Assembly: GCA_012295275.1 (NCBI GenBank)
Contig: CM022673.1
Location: forward strand, 22,691,413 to 22,755,412
Source: Chrysomallon squamiferum
Lineage: Eukaryota; Mollusca; Gastropoda; Neomphalida; Peltospiridae
Direction of reading: 5' to 3'
DNA length: 64,000 bases
Made by a program: the position numbers and the translations under genes. Within the stretch, counting starts at the first letter, position 1. Each line of letters begins with the position of its first letter. Positions 15,201 to 28,400 of this stretch are shown piece by piece. The notes under the pieces are model-generated. The model did not search any database and was not told where the DNA came from. It worked only from the letters and a program-made list of their open reading frames with translations.

Positions 15201-17056
15201 AATTTCTGTACTGCGTGTCCAGGAGATACCACAACCGATCAGGATACGTCAACCAACAGCCAGGATTGTAAAGGTAAGGTTATTAAGACACGAGCATGAA
15301 TGCATATCTTGTCCTAGTCCAAACTGCTGGCTTAAACAAACTAGAATTTCTAATATAACATCTGTATAAATATAATATTAGTTAACAGTAAAGCTAAGGA
15401 AGATAAACTTTGATTACAAGAAGCAATAGGATACAGTCATTTATTAATAATTTGAGAAATACAGTCTGGTATTTCCTTTCAGTAGGGATAACATTTATAT
15501 TAAACATGAATGAATGTATGACATGATTCTAGTGAAAAATACAACAAAGAAAGCTCATACTTAAACATGTTTAGTAATATTTAATAATTAAAATAAGAAT
15601 TACTTATATTTTGTATCATGAAAATGAATACAAAACAGATGGATTTACTGAAAATGCATATGTATACACAAAAAGCATAAACAAATAAATAATAAATTAT
15701 AATGAACTGTTTTCAGTGTAATGTCAGAGACAAGTGAGTTTTACAACTGACTTAAACAGATGATTTATTTCATAATCTGTATAAAAATTTTGATATAAAA
15801 CTTTAACACCTCATATCTAAAATTAAAATAGAAACATTGTTTTTCAGACCGACATTGTAGATGGTACCAAGGTCGGTATCAAGGTGTGATAGAAACTCCT
15901 AACTACCCTGGTAATTACCCTGTCAATATGAAGTGCACCTGGAAGATAAAACCAGAGAAGAGAAGAAGAATTCTGATCATCATCCCAGAGATCTACTTGA
16001 GAGAAGATGACAAGTGTGGAGATGTTCTTGTCATGAGAAAATCAAGTATCTGTGCTGCACTCCCACCTCTCCATTAAATCAAACTATCTGCATAGCTATA
16101 TCATATTCAGTTTTTCTTAATATTCCATGATTAGTAGTTTTTCCACGAAATGCAAATTTATGAAGTTTTATTTTTCAGATACTTTTTTTCTTGAAATTTT
16201 ATTTTTGGTAATCTTATGGTTTTATAATGTATTATAACCATCATCCTGTATATTTGAAATATATTATTAGACATGCAGTAGATAACAGTAAATCTACAAT
16301 GATTCTAAATGACTACAAAAATGTATTTAAAATATCTTATTTGTATTTAAATTCTTTGCAGAGTCACCTTACAGTCTGACAACATTTGAAACATGCAAGA
16401 GCCGAGACAAACCAATTGCATTTACAGCACGATCAAAAAAGCTTTGGATTCAGTTCAAGTCTGATGCCAACAACACGGCTGCTGGCTTTTCAATTCCTTT
16501 TGTCACTTATAATGGTTAGCTGAAAGTAATTTTGATATTATTACATTATAAAATATTATTTTTAAATTCTGATGAGGCATCAGTAATTAAAATTTATGTT
16601 CTGTTTTTCAGAAGAGTACCAGTCATTGATTGACGACATTGTTAGTGATGGAAGACTATACAATTCATACCATCAACAGCAAATATTTAAAGTATGTTTG
16701 AAGATTACAGTATATTATCAGTGTATTTGTGTTATGAATTTACAAAAAGTTATTGTTATGAAGAATGTTTTGTCTAGCAATATATATATGAAACATAACT
16801 CTGATAAAATAATATGGAATAATAAATCTGTTGAAAATGATAAATAGCTATTTGAATAATCAGAACATGATTAATATATGAAAAAACATTTAAATAGTGT
16901 TGTTTTTTCCAGGATAGAAGATTGTTGGATGTATTACTTGAAGTAATTGCAGAGCCACCTGCCTATTTCAAATATGCCAATGTGTCACACAGAATGTTTC
17001 CTGAATCTTTCTTTAAACTCCTCACACCAAAAGTACGGAGGTTTTTTGCAACATGA
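4544..17056 (+). CDS. SCUBE: SCUBE-family secreted signal peptide-CUB-EGF protein, 5' end missing
   Basis: Secreted or cell-surface glycoprotein; vertebrate SCUBEs act in Hedgehog release and as growth-factor co-receptors. Exons: 4544-4663, 4779-4901, 5208-5330, 5603-5722, 6278-6394, 7669-7785, 9629-9751, 10154-10270, 10666-10788, 10903-11118, 11538-11660, 12064-12222, 12411-12513, 13656-13759, 14184-14348, 14660-14827, 15112-15273, 15848-16045, 16362-16514, 16612-16691, 16913-17056 (TGA). They join in frame to about 952 codons, against roughly 990 residues in human SCUBEs. The first nine exons each encode one EGF-like domain (several start DINEC or DIDEC, the calcium-binding form), all flanked by phase-1 introns. 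Next come a Cys-containing spacer (10903-13759) with a basic helix ([19 protein letters not shown]), three Cys-rich ephrin-receptor-like (GCC2/GCC3) repeats (14184-15273), a CUB domain (15848-16514; TPNYPGNYP) and a conserved tail ending KVRRFFAT. The signal-peptide exon is not seen. The order matches vertebrate SCUBE1-3; orthology to one paralogue cannot be assigned. The donor after the sixth EGF exon (GTGACG) is weak. Confidence 0.93.
5041..5208 (+). repeat. 28-bp tandem repeat containing copies of the next exon's splice acceptor
   Basis: Six head-to-tail 28-bp units start at 5041, 5069, 5097, 5125, 5153 and 5181, and a seventh begins inside the real EGF exon that starts at 5208. The unit reads TATTAATGAATGTTTTGATA followed by ATTACMGM. 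Unit ends run ccgc, cagc, caga, then again ccgc, cagc, caga, so an 84-bp three-unit block is itself duplicated. The units match the authentic exon's acceptor and first codons (ATTACAG then ATATTAATGAATGTTTTGA), so the array looks like reiterated intron-exon boundary. Confidence 0.9.
11424..11475. repeat. Imperfect (CA)n/(CATA)n microsatellite in SCUBE intron
   Basis: Imperfect CACA/CATA run. It lies between the exon ending at 11118 and the exon starting at 11538 and gives spurious Thr-His open frames. Confidence 0.8.
12688..13440. repeat. 23-bp minisatellite with two sequence subfamilies in a SCUBE intron
   Basis: About 32 tandem copies of a 23-bp unit fill most of the intron between SCUBE exons 12411-12513 and 13656-13759. 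The left half (about 12690-13010) has the form GTGTAACACTTGTTTTGTGT plus ACA. The right half (about 13020-13440) has the form GTATAACACTTGTTTGATGC plus ACA. Three units make 69 nt, so minus-strand frames stay open for long stretches with a 23-residue periodicity. These open frames are a by-product of the repeat, not genes. Confidence 0.93.
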
Positions 17057-20000
17057 GTATGTTTCTGCTAGGCCCTCTAAGCTGAATACTCATGACTTGA
17101 ATAATCTGAAGTGTATTTTAAATTTATAAAGTGTTTTTCTCTGCTCAAAGCAGGCTAGCAGGAGGTAAACATTATTTCTCATACATCACATACTTATTCA
17201 TAGTCTATTTAGTTTTCTTCCTCAAAGGAGAAGTTAGTACAGCAAAAGTGGGTTCTTGCAAATGTAGACAAGTATAGAAAATTTGGATTACCTATATCTG
17301 CAGACACTATTCTAGTTATCCAGATTTACAAATGCTAATAAAAATTAGCAGTTTTATGTAACAGCTTATAACAATACAAACATACTTAGTTCACTGGTGT
17401 GTATGTTTAACAGTACATGCATTTGGAGCCTGGCTTTGAACAAAATCTGTTACTTACTGATAGTACTTTCATAGATGAAACCTGGATGAAATTCTAACCA
17501 GTCAGGTAACATCCATCAGAACAATCTGGTTTTATTCAAATTTCAGTTAGAGTTCTTCATTATACCACTTAAAACAAATAGTACATGCACCATTTTTTAT
17601 TAGTGCTTGTGATGGGAACAAAGAATAAGTGTAAGTAAAAAACTAATGGAAAATATTTTAGGTTCAATTTTTTAATGTATTTTATTGTCCAATGTGATTG
17701 ACTTGATCATTATGCAGTGCTAATAAGCATATTACTTCTGCCTTTATTGTTGTCTGATTGGTCATTAGTTTACTCCTATCTGATGGACAGAACAGATTGA
17801 TTACACTTCATTTTAATAAATGCCACAGATTAACATGGATGGTTCAACTTCCAGTAACTTCCTGTTACCCAACAATATTAAAAACATTAAGTTGCAATAG
17901 AATAAAATACTAATTCAAACTGTTCACCTTCCAATATCCAAAGTCTTTAAACATAAAATAAATCCTCAGAACATAACATGTATCATTATTAGTAGATATT
18001 CTTGATTTTGAGATTAAAAATGCTTCCACTGGATATGGCTTAAATCAGACCACTATATTATGGCACAGAATTACATTTTTCTGGCAGGCCAATTGTTCAT
18101 TTTAATACTTTTCACTAGTTCTTAAAAATATGTCTTTACATATCAGTGTCTTCCTGTGAAAAATAAACTAACTACTGCATAGTTTGATCTATACAGTGTT
18201 CTGCTTGCTTGAACAAACTCTGTATGGCATTGGTTCAAAATCACTGGAGTTTCCTAATTCAAAATAAAAACTAAAATAACTGCCATATTTGTAGATTACT
18301 ATGGTAATTTCCATGTTGTCATCCTTTACATTCAACATTTCCAAGTGGCATTCAGTTCACCTTTATATTGCTATATTTATCTGTACAGCTACTTTTATGT
18401 AATTGTAGAAACTAAGTTTATTCTTTTATATTCTTATTTGGTGCATATATAATTTTATATACTATAATTATGGGTCAGATTTGTTTTGGTTGTACAAGTA
18501 TATCAATATACCAAGTCACTGTACATTTTAGTTTATATTGATATTTGTCATTTAAAATTGCTATATGCATGGTTTTATCTCTGTTGATTATCACTTGTTT
18601 ATATTTCCAAACAACTATAATATATTAAACTTTTTTCACACTAAAACAGAAAAATATTTCTGAAATGTCTAAAATATCAATCAATTATGTGTCAATTTTA
18701 TGATTATATTTGTTGTAATTTTTTATAACAGTTAGTAGAACAGGATTATGTATGTGGGCAACAAAGGTGGGGAAGAAAGATTTTAAAATATTAAAATCAA
18801 CACTGATGTTAATAAGAACAATTAAAATGCTTTATTTAACAATGTTTATTTTCCAATTAAAGCAATTATTTTAATATTTTGAAGCAGCAGATTTGATAAA
18901 AATCAACAAAAAAAACCCCCTGCATTTGTGAAACACATGTAACATACTTATTATTATTTACAACCAGAATATAAATTATGAATGATTTCAAAAAAAAGTT
19001 TATTTTAACGATCACTAGCGTGTTATGGAGTTAACACACGTGTAAATTTCATATCTAAGATGTTAATTTTTGTGATATATTTATCAATGTATTATAATAT
19101 ATCTCTTATTATTGTCATAAAAGAATTAAACTTTAAATTTCATCAATTATAAATTGAATGAAAATCTAAATGTTTTTTATATTATATCTATTGCCTTATT
19201 AGGTTTACTAAAGTTAAACATTATAATTATGCCTTTATTCTCTTTGTTTAAACTGAAAAGTTTTATTTAATAGAAGTATTTGAATTAATTTCCATCAAAC
19301 ATTCACGTTTAAATATTTATGTATATAAAAAAAAATTGAAAATGGGATATGAAATAAAGTAATTAAATGTAAAGATAATAATAAAACTGAAAAAATAAAT
19401 TATTATTACCACTACTGACAGAAATTTGAACTGGAAATACACGTGAGATAGTATTAACAAACATGTTACTGTGTGCAAGTTTGTCAGTTTTAGCTTTCAA
19501 CATTTAAGACATTTAATAACCCTATAATGTTTCTGTAAATCTCTCTTCTCTAAATGTGTTCACTGTCTTTTTTAGTTCTTGCTTCTTCTCACGCAATACA
19601 CTTATGTCCTTGTATTATCAAGAGAGTGAATTTGTCTTGTTCCTTTTAATGCTATCATACAAAACAGAAATAGAAAACTGTTGAAATTAAATGCTTCTTT
19701 TTCTGAATTAAAATATATCTCTACATCTTAAAAATAACAAAAGTTTTGTTAAAGTCTTATTATTAAATGAAAAAAAATAATAAAAAATATGGTAAAACAA
19801 TTTTAGATTTATTTTAAAAATTTATTTCCATTTCTGGTTTACGCTTCATGATTTGCCAAGTTTATATAAATATTATTTTACATGCTGCTTTGTTGTTGTT
19901 TGCTGATAAACTGTCAGTTTTTGTAAAAATAAAATATTCTTTATGTTATATTCACTTGTTATGTTACATAGTTTCATACATAATCATTGACATTTTGCAG

Positions 20001-20366
20001 AACTATATAAAATGCAAAAAAAAACAACTGCAGAAAATATCTCATATCCTCATTCTGCTGGGATTTTTTTTTACAATACTCATTTTTTAAAGCCTAATGC
20101 AATTTTAAAGCAAACATAGAAAGGTTATCAAGACTGGAATTCTGATTATTGTAAGTGAGAAGAATTTGGAATTTAGAATTTGTAAAAATATTTCTTAAAA
20201 ATATCTTTAAAAAATTGAAATTCCCTTTCACTCTTATCTTCATTTATACATAAAAAATTAAAGAAAACATCAGTGTCAGATGGCAGATGAGTTGCACAAA
20301 GCTGATTACAGTTCAGGCATTTTTGTTTTTTATCTTTCTCTGGGATATTTATAAATCTGGGATGAA
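17057..20366. other. SCUBE 3' UTR and spacer between convergent SCUBE and APIP
   Basis: This holds the 3' untranslated region of SCUBE, with a first candidate AATAAA at 17337-17342, and then AT-rich DNA up to the APIP stop codon. I see no coding exon and no recognised mobile element. The 80-codon open frame near 19848-20090 is hydrophobic, AT-driven sequence without splice or start context. Confidence 0.6.
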
Positions 20367-21579
20367 TTACTTATTTGAGATGTAGGCATCTGTTGGTACC
20401 TCTGTTGTACTCATCTCCAATTTCTTCACCTGAACAGCAATGTCAAAAAGATAATCATAGCACTCAGCCCTAAAAACACATAAATATATAAAACAAATAA
20501 AACACTTACAAAAATTATTTCTTGATAAAAAACCCAAAACAAAACAATAACAAAGAACCAAGCCAAAAGAAAAACAAACAGCAAATACTGAAACAGATAT
20601 GTTGCAGGTCATCTTGTTGAAAACAGGATCTCACTGGTTTAGTATTATCTCAGAACACATGCCAGAAAGATGAATACCATAAAGATATATTCTGTATTCT
20701 GGAATGCAATGACTAATTCTGTTACAATAATAATTTATTCTGGACTATGATAAATTATTCTTTGGTTTAGAAGTATACAAAAAGATTTAATTATTTCTCA
20801 TTAACTTTTAGTTTGCATTAAACAAAAATGTGAACTGCCAATTGTAAACCATAAAACATGCCCTTTGCTTTGTTTTTTTGTAATAGCTTTCCACAGTCTA
20901 GGAGATTCTGAAATAAGTTGATAAGAAGAACAAATGGAAAAAAGAAATTAATGAAGTAACAGTGGGATAATGGAGAATGAATGAACAAACAAATAATTTA
21001 ATTTACTTTTAAAATCAAAAAATGTATATAAAATCTGTAAAAATCTTTAGTTAAAATTGTTATATACTGTAATGTCAGTGCAAAGGTATATGAACTTAAT
21101 AAATCATTTGGGGTTATTGTAATAGGTTTTGCTTTTTTTTTAAACTGAAGTAAAATAAAAGGAAGCTTCTGTTAGACATATGTTGTAATATCTCAGGATT
21201 ATTCACTGGCTAAAAAAACCTATAACAATACTTACATTGATTTCGCTCTCTGCCAGTTATCTCCCCACACATAAAAACCATGTCTTCTAACCAGTACAGC
21301 GCATGTATCAGGGTAATCAGTCATTGCTTTTGCCATGGTATCCTGGATTTTATGAAGTGGAAATAAAAATGTAAAATATTTATCAGAATAAAAACAAAAG
21401 CTGTATAGGTAACAAAACAACTGAATTATTATACTGATATTTTTCACTATGAATAAGTAATAAAATAAAATTATTCAAATGGTTCAAACTATACTAAACA
21501 ATAAATTTAATTAGAATTAAATCTGTCTTCTGAAACAAGTAATTGTGACAATTATTGCTGAATAAATAAATGTGTGCGC

Positions 21580-21610
<31 letters not shown>

Positions 21611-24600
21611 CTAGTGAAGTATTAAAAATTTACTTTATAAGTGCTTGAGTTATCTCACAGAATGTTTTATAATAATTTAAATTTGAGTGGCAAACCGTTA
21701 AATCTTTTTCTTCTGGTGTATTTTCAATAATAGGTACCACTATTTCTTCATCATAGGTATGATTTACACCTGAAAACCATTATAGTTATGCAGAACAGAT
21801 GGTATGATAATTTATTTAAAACTTTTAACAGTTGTTTCTTCATTAAAGCTTCTTAAAATGAAAATGACTAAATTTACAAAAACAACCAGATAAATAATCT
21901 GATTATTATATTCTTCACTTCCAGTAAGACACACCAAGAAAATGATTGTATGATAGACATCAGATTCCATTTTTTTATCAGAACATTAGAAATAATTTGT
22001 GTATATCATAATTCATTAAACAATGGAGTGAAAAAAAAAATAATAATAATAAATTAATAAATAAAATTTAAAAAAAATAAAGAAAAAAAGAAAATAATTA
22101 GAATTTAAATGATAATAATAATTAAAGGGAGATAATTGCTCAAATAATAAAAAAATCCTGTTGGTTATTCAAAAACAGATAAACTTTGAATACATCAATC
22201 TCATGAAAAACAAAACAACTAAAAAAAAATAAAATGAAATGAAAAACACCCCAAAACCCAGCTGAAACTGAAATGTAGATAAGTCACCTTTAGAATCTTT
22301 CTTGATGCCTTTTATCATCTCCATGTGAGAAATTCTGAACTCTGGACCAGGAAACAGCAGAGTGACCATCACAGCTGATTTGGAATGACTGTGAATTACT
22401 GCTCCTGCATCTGATTGATAAAACAATGAATGTTCCTAAATAATATTTTATAATTTAAATTATAACACGTTAAATTATTCTTTTAGAAGTAAATCCAAGT
22501 AATCAAAACAAAACCACAAAAAACTACAGTTAGAAAAAAATAGATTTGTTTTACTTAAAAAAAAGGAAGAAAACAATTTGCAACTTTAAAATCAATACAA
22601 ACTTATCTTAAGTGTTGAACTAGTCTTTATAAAAGGTAGCAACAGGTTCCATTTAAAAACAAAAAAGGAATTTATAACTGCTTTGTAAAATGTTATCACC
22701 ACACAGTAATGCTGTAGTCAAGAAAAATAATTTAGCCTGAGATAGCTGCAATAGTGAGTGCTAAAATAGTTAGTAGTTAAATATGTTTTTAAAACTGCAT
22801 TTTCTCTAAAGTAGTAGAAACACACTTTTAAAAATTTTGACTGTTATGCCATTTCTGTTTTGTAATTTAAACATACTTCTCATCTTGTAGGCATTCATGA
22901 ACAGTGGAGTACACTGGCTTTTCTTCAGCCTTTTGACTGCTGGAGGTAATGAAATGTCTTCATTATTCATTGTTTGGATAAATAAATCTTCTGGCTAAAA
23001 CATGCAAAATATAAAACATTCCACTCTGAATAATCATCACTAACAAATATTTTTCAGTTCTTTTAAGCAAATTTAGTAAATTTGAAATATCATTATAGTA
23101 TTAGATAAGGCTATCTAATTAAACAACAGCAACAAAAACTAGAAAACAACAAATGAAAAGCCCAAGCCTTCCAAAAAATCAAAGCAACAAATAAAGATAA
23201 AACAATCCACCACCAAAACATAAACACAATAAAAACAATAAATAAAAATAAAAAACAAGTAATACGCAATACAATATCTGGAAAATATAAAAAATAAAAC
23301 AATTAACCCATAAGTCTAATTTCATTTTTAATCTTTCAAAACTGTTAACATTGTTGAAAATTAATGAATTAAAAATAAACTAATGATTGAATTAACATTT
23401 TAAAATAATCCGAAGTCATGGTTTCTTTTCAATAAAGAAAAGTTCATTTTTTCATAATACAGATATACAAACCGTAATTCGTTCTTTCTGAACACCTGAT
23501 GGAGCAATGTAGATTTCATTGCTGAAATAATAAGATATTTACCAATCAAAATATTAGAGCTTTCTCTTAAATTTAAATTGTTTTGCTAGAAAATAAATTT
23601 AATTTCATCAAGATGAAAGAAAATGTCAAAATGAACAAGATGGCAATTTTACAGAGTACAGACTATCATCAAGCAATCTCTTACAATTATGTTACTGAGA
23701 CATGATTTTAATCCATTACGCTGCTATAATTGGAATGGGATATTGCTGGTATGAGCAAAGCAAATCACTGATTCTGTGATGTTACAATTTTAAAAGAATT
23801 AAAATTTTCTTTCACTGACATTTCATTTTTTAACTAGAATTTTGTTACTATAAGACAAACTTTATTGGAAGAAATGCAGACTAAGTTGAATACACAATAA
23901 CAAGACAAAACATACCCCTGTCTGATACTGATACCTCCTCCTGTACCAGTGAACCAGCCAAGATGATAAAACAGCCGACTTAATTCAGGAATTAATTTTC
24001 TTGGATGTTCATCCATATCAGTCTGATTATATAATATAAATAAATAAATATATATGAATTAGGCCTAAGACTTGTCTTTGTTCTAGATAAATAATACTAA
24101 TTTAAAAAAAGGTTGGAACAGTAATACTTCTCAAATAAGTCTAACATTTCATTTAATTTTCATCTCTTGCAATGTCTGAATACAGGATTTTGAACAGTTA
24201 GTCAGCATGGAACAAGCAGAATATTTATCACTGTTTAAACATACTACTTGTATCAACAATGCTAATAAATAAAGTAAATGAATGAATATTTATGAACACT
24301 GTAATTCATTTTAATATTAAAATTTTATTATTATTATTATTATTATTATTTGTAATTCTGATATGAGAGGAAACCAGTTGCCACTATTTTATGGTCTATT
24401 TTTAAATTAATATCATGTCATTGTTTATGACCCACTATAACTTTTGATAAACTAGTCATGCAACAGAGGAAGAAATAAAATAAAACAAAATAAATGCATA
24501 TAAAACGTGACAAGATGGATAAATGGAAAAATAATTAATAAAATAAACAATAATCATTTTTTTATAATAATAATAATAATAAAATAAATATAAATAAAGG

Positions 24601-25005
24601 GAAAAACAACATTTATATAATAATAATCGTTGCCGTTGTTTAAAATAAACTATCAGTATTACTGTATGATGTATCAGTCATTCAGTGTCATGGCTGGTGT
24701 TTTTTCTCTGCTGTATTATTGATATATTTAAAATGATGACCTTTACACCGTATCACTGATACTATCAGTGTATAATGTTACTTTTGTTAGTATCAAATAT
24801 TTAAATTTTAATATTACTTTTTTAATTTATTAGCATAAAATATTAATAATGATATTAACATTGATAATTTGGTCAGTTATAATTTATACTGATAATCGAT
24901 ATTAATGTTGATATATTACAAATTTGTAAAACTGTGTAAGTTCTGATCATTATATTAATTCACTTAATTAAATCGTCTAACCGCATTGTTTGTTATGTTC
25001 TGCAT
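20367..25005 (-). CDS. APIP: APIP, methylthioribulose-1-phosphate dehydratase
   Basis: Cytosolic zinc enzyme of methionine salvage that dehydrates methylthioribulose-1-phosphate; in mammals it also binds Apaf-1. Class II aldolase fold. Exons, 5' to 3' on the minus strand: 25005-24982 (inferred), an exon whose upper end is just above the ATG at 24016 and lower end is 23916, then 23521-23473, 22994-22877, 22410-22288, 21769-21696, 21342-21236 and 20469-20367 (TAA). All phases agree. The protein is 224 residues from the Met at 24016, or about 234 with the upstream exon, against 242 in human. Metal ligands are visible as His-x-His in [10 protein letters not shown] and His in [12 protein letters not shown]; the catalytic Glu is in [10 protein letters not shown]. 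Other family blocks are [21 protein letters not shown] and [14 protein letters not shown]. An acceptor-like CAG lies just before ACTGAT at 24022, which argues that the true start is upstream; the exon at 25005 (MQNITNNA) fits the phase but has a weak donor (GTTAGA). Confidence 0.95.
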
Positions 25006-25180
25006 AGCAGTACTGAGTACAGAAAAATAAATTCTTAATGTTTTTTCTTTCACTAGCTATATTCGATGGAGGTCAAGGACAATACAATAAGTTTGATCGG
25101 GTTGCTTGTTTAATATATGAATCTGTTTCCGTTAAAGACGGCGTAACATTGAAAAAAGGAAACCGATAACTTTTGAAGAA
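24982..25180. promoter_or_regulatory. Shared bidirectional promoter region of APIP and PDHX
   Basis: The inferred APIP start (ATG complement at 25003-25005) and the PDHX ATG (25181) face away from each other with about 175 bp between them. No TATA box is evident near either start. CpG dinucleotides are noticeably more frequent here and in PDHX exon 1 than in the flanking introns, as expected of an unmethylated housekeeping promoter. If the inferred APIP first exon is wrong, the shared region extends to 24017. Confidence 0.65.
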
Positions 25181-25445
25181 ATGGCGTCTGCTGTTCTTCG
25201 ATTAACCAAGTTTGGAGGGCGACCATTTTTCACAGTACATTGTCTTTTCAGACAGACATTCCCGACAGCAGAAAGATGTTTTCATTTAAATCCAGCATGT
25301 TACGGTACGAACTAATCAGACAATCAGGACTCAGTGAAGTAGAACTAGAAGTTGAATTAACCACTAACCTAAGTCTAAGAATAAATGAACAAATGAATGT
25401 TTAACGACACCCAGGCACCAAAAAAAGAAAAGAAGTAATAATAAT

Positions 25446-25483
<38 letters not shown>

Positions 25484-28400
25484 GCTATTGGGTGTCAGGC
25501 AAAACTAAATATATAAAAATGGTGAATATTTTCTATTTAAAAATTCAAAATTAAAACGCCAAAACATGGCGTAAAGAGTGTATGATGTATCACATTCACA
25601 CTATATTTAAATTATAATTTATGGTAAAATTCAAAACAAGTTCAAGATGGACCGCCACCAAAACGTGGCGCACTGTCAGAGTACTCTGTCACTGTGACAA
25701 TGTTCACACTGAGATGGACGATCCTTCTTCAGGAGAAATGAATGGGTCAAACAAGTATGACTGATGTGAGCATGACACAAGACTATCTCATCCTTCCTGC
25801 ACCTCTGTAGGAGGACCGCCACTCTGCCAGGACTGGCTTCACAGAATGAAGTTTGTTTGTGATTGCACCATTCCAGTTATCCTGCCACATCAAAAAAATA
25901 TATTGGTGAATTTGATGTTTAAAATCATTGTAACACACACCAACCTCGACTTGAGGCAAATCTAATGCAGATTTGGCAGCAGAGTCGACCTTTTCATTGC
26001 CAGTGATGCCAGCTGCATATTAAAATTACACCAAGATCTCTTTGATAGCATTGATACGAAAAAGTTACAAACTTTTATCATAATCTACTGAGAAACTGTG
26101 ATTTGTTTCTGTCATAAACACTGAATATCTTATATAATTTTAATCCAGTTTACCTGTTTTTTATATTGAAATGAAGCAGTACAGTAATTTTAAGGAAGTT
26201 GCTAAAACTCATGAATATTATATTAATTACTTAAAAATCTATAGAAATTAAACCAATATGTTAAAAGATCATTTTTCAAGATTGATGAATTGTAGGGGCC
26301 TTTACATATTTAAGTATTTTTCTAACGTTAATTTTTTACCAGTTAATGAATACCATTAATTAGTGTTAATTTGCCCTATGTGTCATTTGCTATGAACACT
26401 GCTTATTTTGATATTCAAAATTAACTATCTGCTATCCTAAATTTTTGTATGAAACTTGGCAGACCATGAAAGAAATGCTTAATTTGAATTTAAAGACTCA
26501 AGTAAGTTTACTTAGGAGTGTGACACATGATGTTCATTTTGAAACAGTAAATTTGTCTGTTGATTCTCCATTGTTTATCAGAGATGACATGTCAAAATAT
26601 TTTCTTTACAGTTAATAAATTATAATTATTAACAACCTCCAGTGTATTATAAAAACATATATTTGATACCGTTTTTAAAATTAAACGTAGGAATGATATA
26701 TATACATAAATTAAAAACAAGCATATAATGCAATCTAGTTACCTATTGAGACAGTTCAAATATATATATTCAGTAATATTGTATATTTTTCAGATGTTTT
26801 GAAAATTCATATGCCAGCATTATCACCTACAATGGTAGAAGGAACAGTTGTGAAATGGTTAAAAAAAGAAGGTATGTGTCAGTACCAGCAGTCAAATGTC
26901 TACTACATTTAGAGTTTTTATATGGAAGAAAATTAGCGTATAATGATATATATTAAAAAAAAAGAAAGATGGTTGTGTTCGTTCAAAAGATAAACATACA
27001 TACATATATACATGCAGAGAGAGATATTTGTATTTTGAATGATGTTAGTTGTATGTAAGAGAGTAAGATAATGTCTAACATAGATGCTGAAGGATTAATT
27101 CAATGTTGTCGACCTGTAATGTTTTGACCCAGCCTATAAAAATAAATTCCAGGTACTAAACAATTTATCTGGCAAGCTTTGGACTGCATTTGTTGCATAC
27201 AGGCTAAATCTTTTCTTCAAATATAAAAAAAAAGAATGAAATTGTATTTAAGATTCTATTTGATTATATTAATTTATTTAATTGACTGTATAGAAGTTAG
27301 AGCATTCTTTTCACTTGCAAGTTGTGTTTCTGCTAGTCTTAAATATGATAATAAATTAAAATGAAAGTAAACTGAAATAAATGTTAACTTACTGTGAGAA
27401 GATCAGCTGTATACAACAACATTCTCACTTGAATTGACATTATGACACTAAAACAAAATATACCTAATTCAAGCCAATTGGAAATATAGCCAGATATCTG
27501 AAAGAAAAATAAATATTTTGTTACCAGTAGTATGATTATATGTAGCATTAAATTAACTTTCAACTATGACATTTATATTATTAACTTATTTTGATTTTGT
27601 TTATTAACAAACAAAAATAGCTATATTACAGTATATATCTTTATAATTCAATATATGTTAACATTTGTTTATAACTTTGATACAGGAGACAAACTGACCC
27701 CTGGCGACATCCTCTGTGACATTCAGACTGATAAGGCTGTTGTAGGCATGGAGAATGAGGAAGAGGGAATTCTTGCAAAAATATTGGTGAAGTTGCTTAG
27801 TCTCAATATGCATTTCTTTTTACAAAGTATTATCGGCATGGTATTTTAGATATTCAGGAGGATTTCATTTTCTGGGAATAATAATAATCCATTTTTGTTG
27901 TTATATATATGTAAAATACATTATTTTGATACAGAATAATAGCTGTATTATTATTCTGAGATTATTACTAATAATGTTATATTGATGTACAGTCCTTCAG
28001 GTTAAGCAGAGTTCTCATATTTTTTATTGTTTATTAATTTTTTTGTGATCCTAAACTGATTTAGACATGTTCTTTATACAGCAATAACCCAAGTATGCAG
28101 ATTAATGTGTGCTTATTTAAACATTATTTTGATATCCAGACTCTGAAATTGCAATAAATTGTTTTGAAAGACATCAGTGTTTTGTGCATGCTCAGATTTC
28201 AAGTCACTTTATGGAGTCTCCAGTCAAAATGATTTGCTCTATAAGAGGCAGAAGAGATTTTCTTTTGTCTTTGAGGAAAAATAATTGAAATACTGTAATA
28301 AATATGTTGTGCAAACAGATTTATAATTGAAATGAACCGATATACAGCTGATGTGTAAACAACTTGTTTTATGGTTTTCTAGCAACCAGATAATTCTCAG

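Noticed and set aside
19848-20090. 80-codon hydrophobic frame that could be a small membrane protein
   Set aside because: Ile/Leu/Phe/Lys content is what AT-rich DNA gives by chance; no splice or promoter context.
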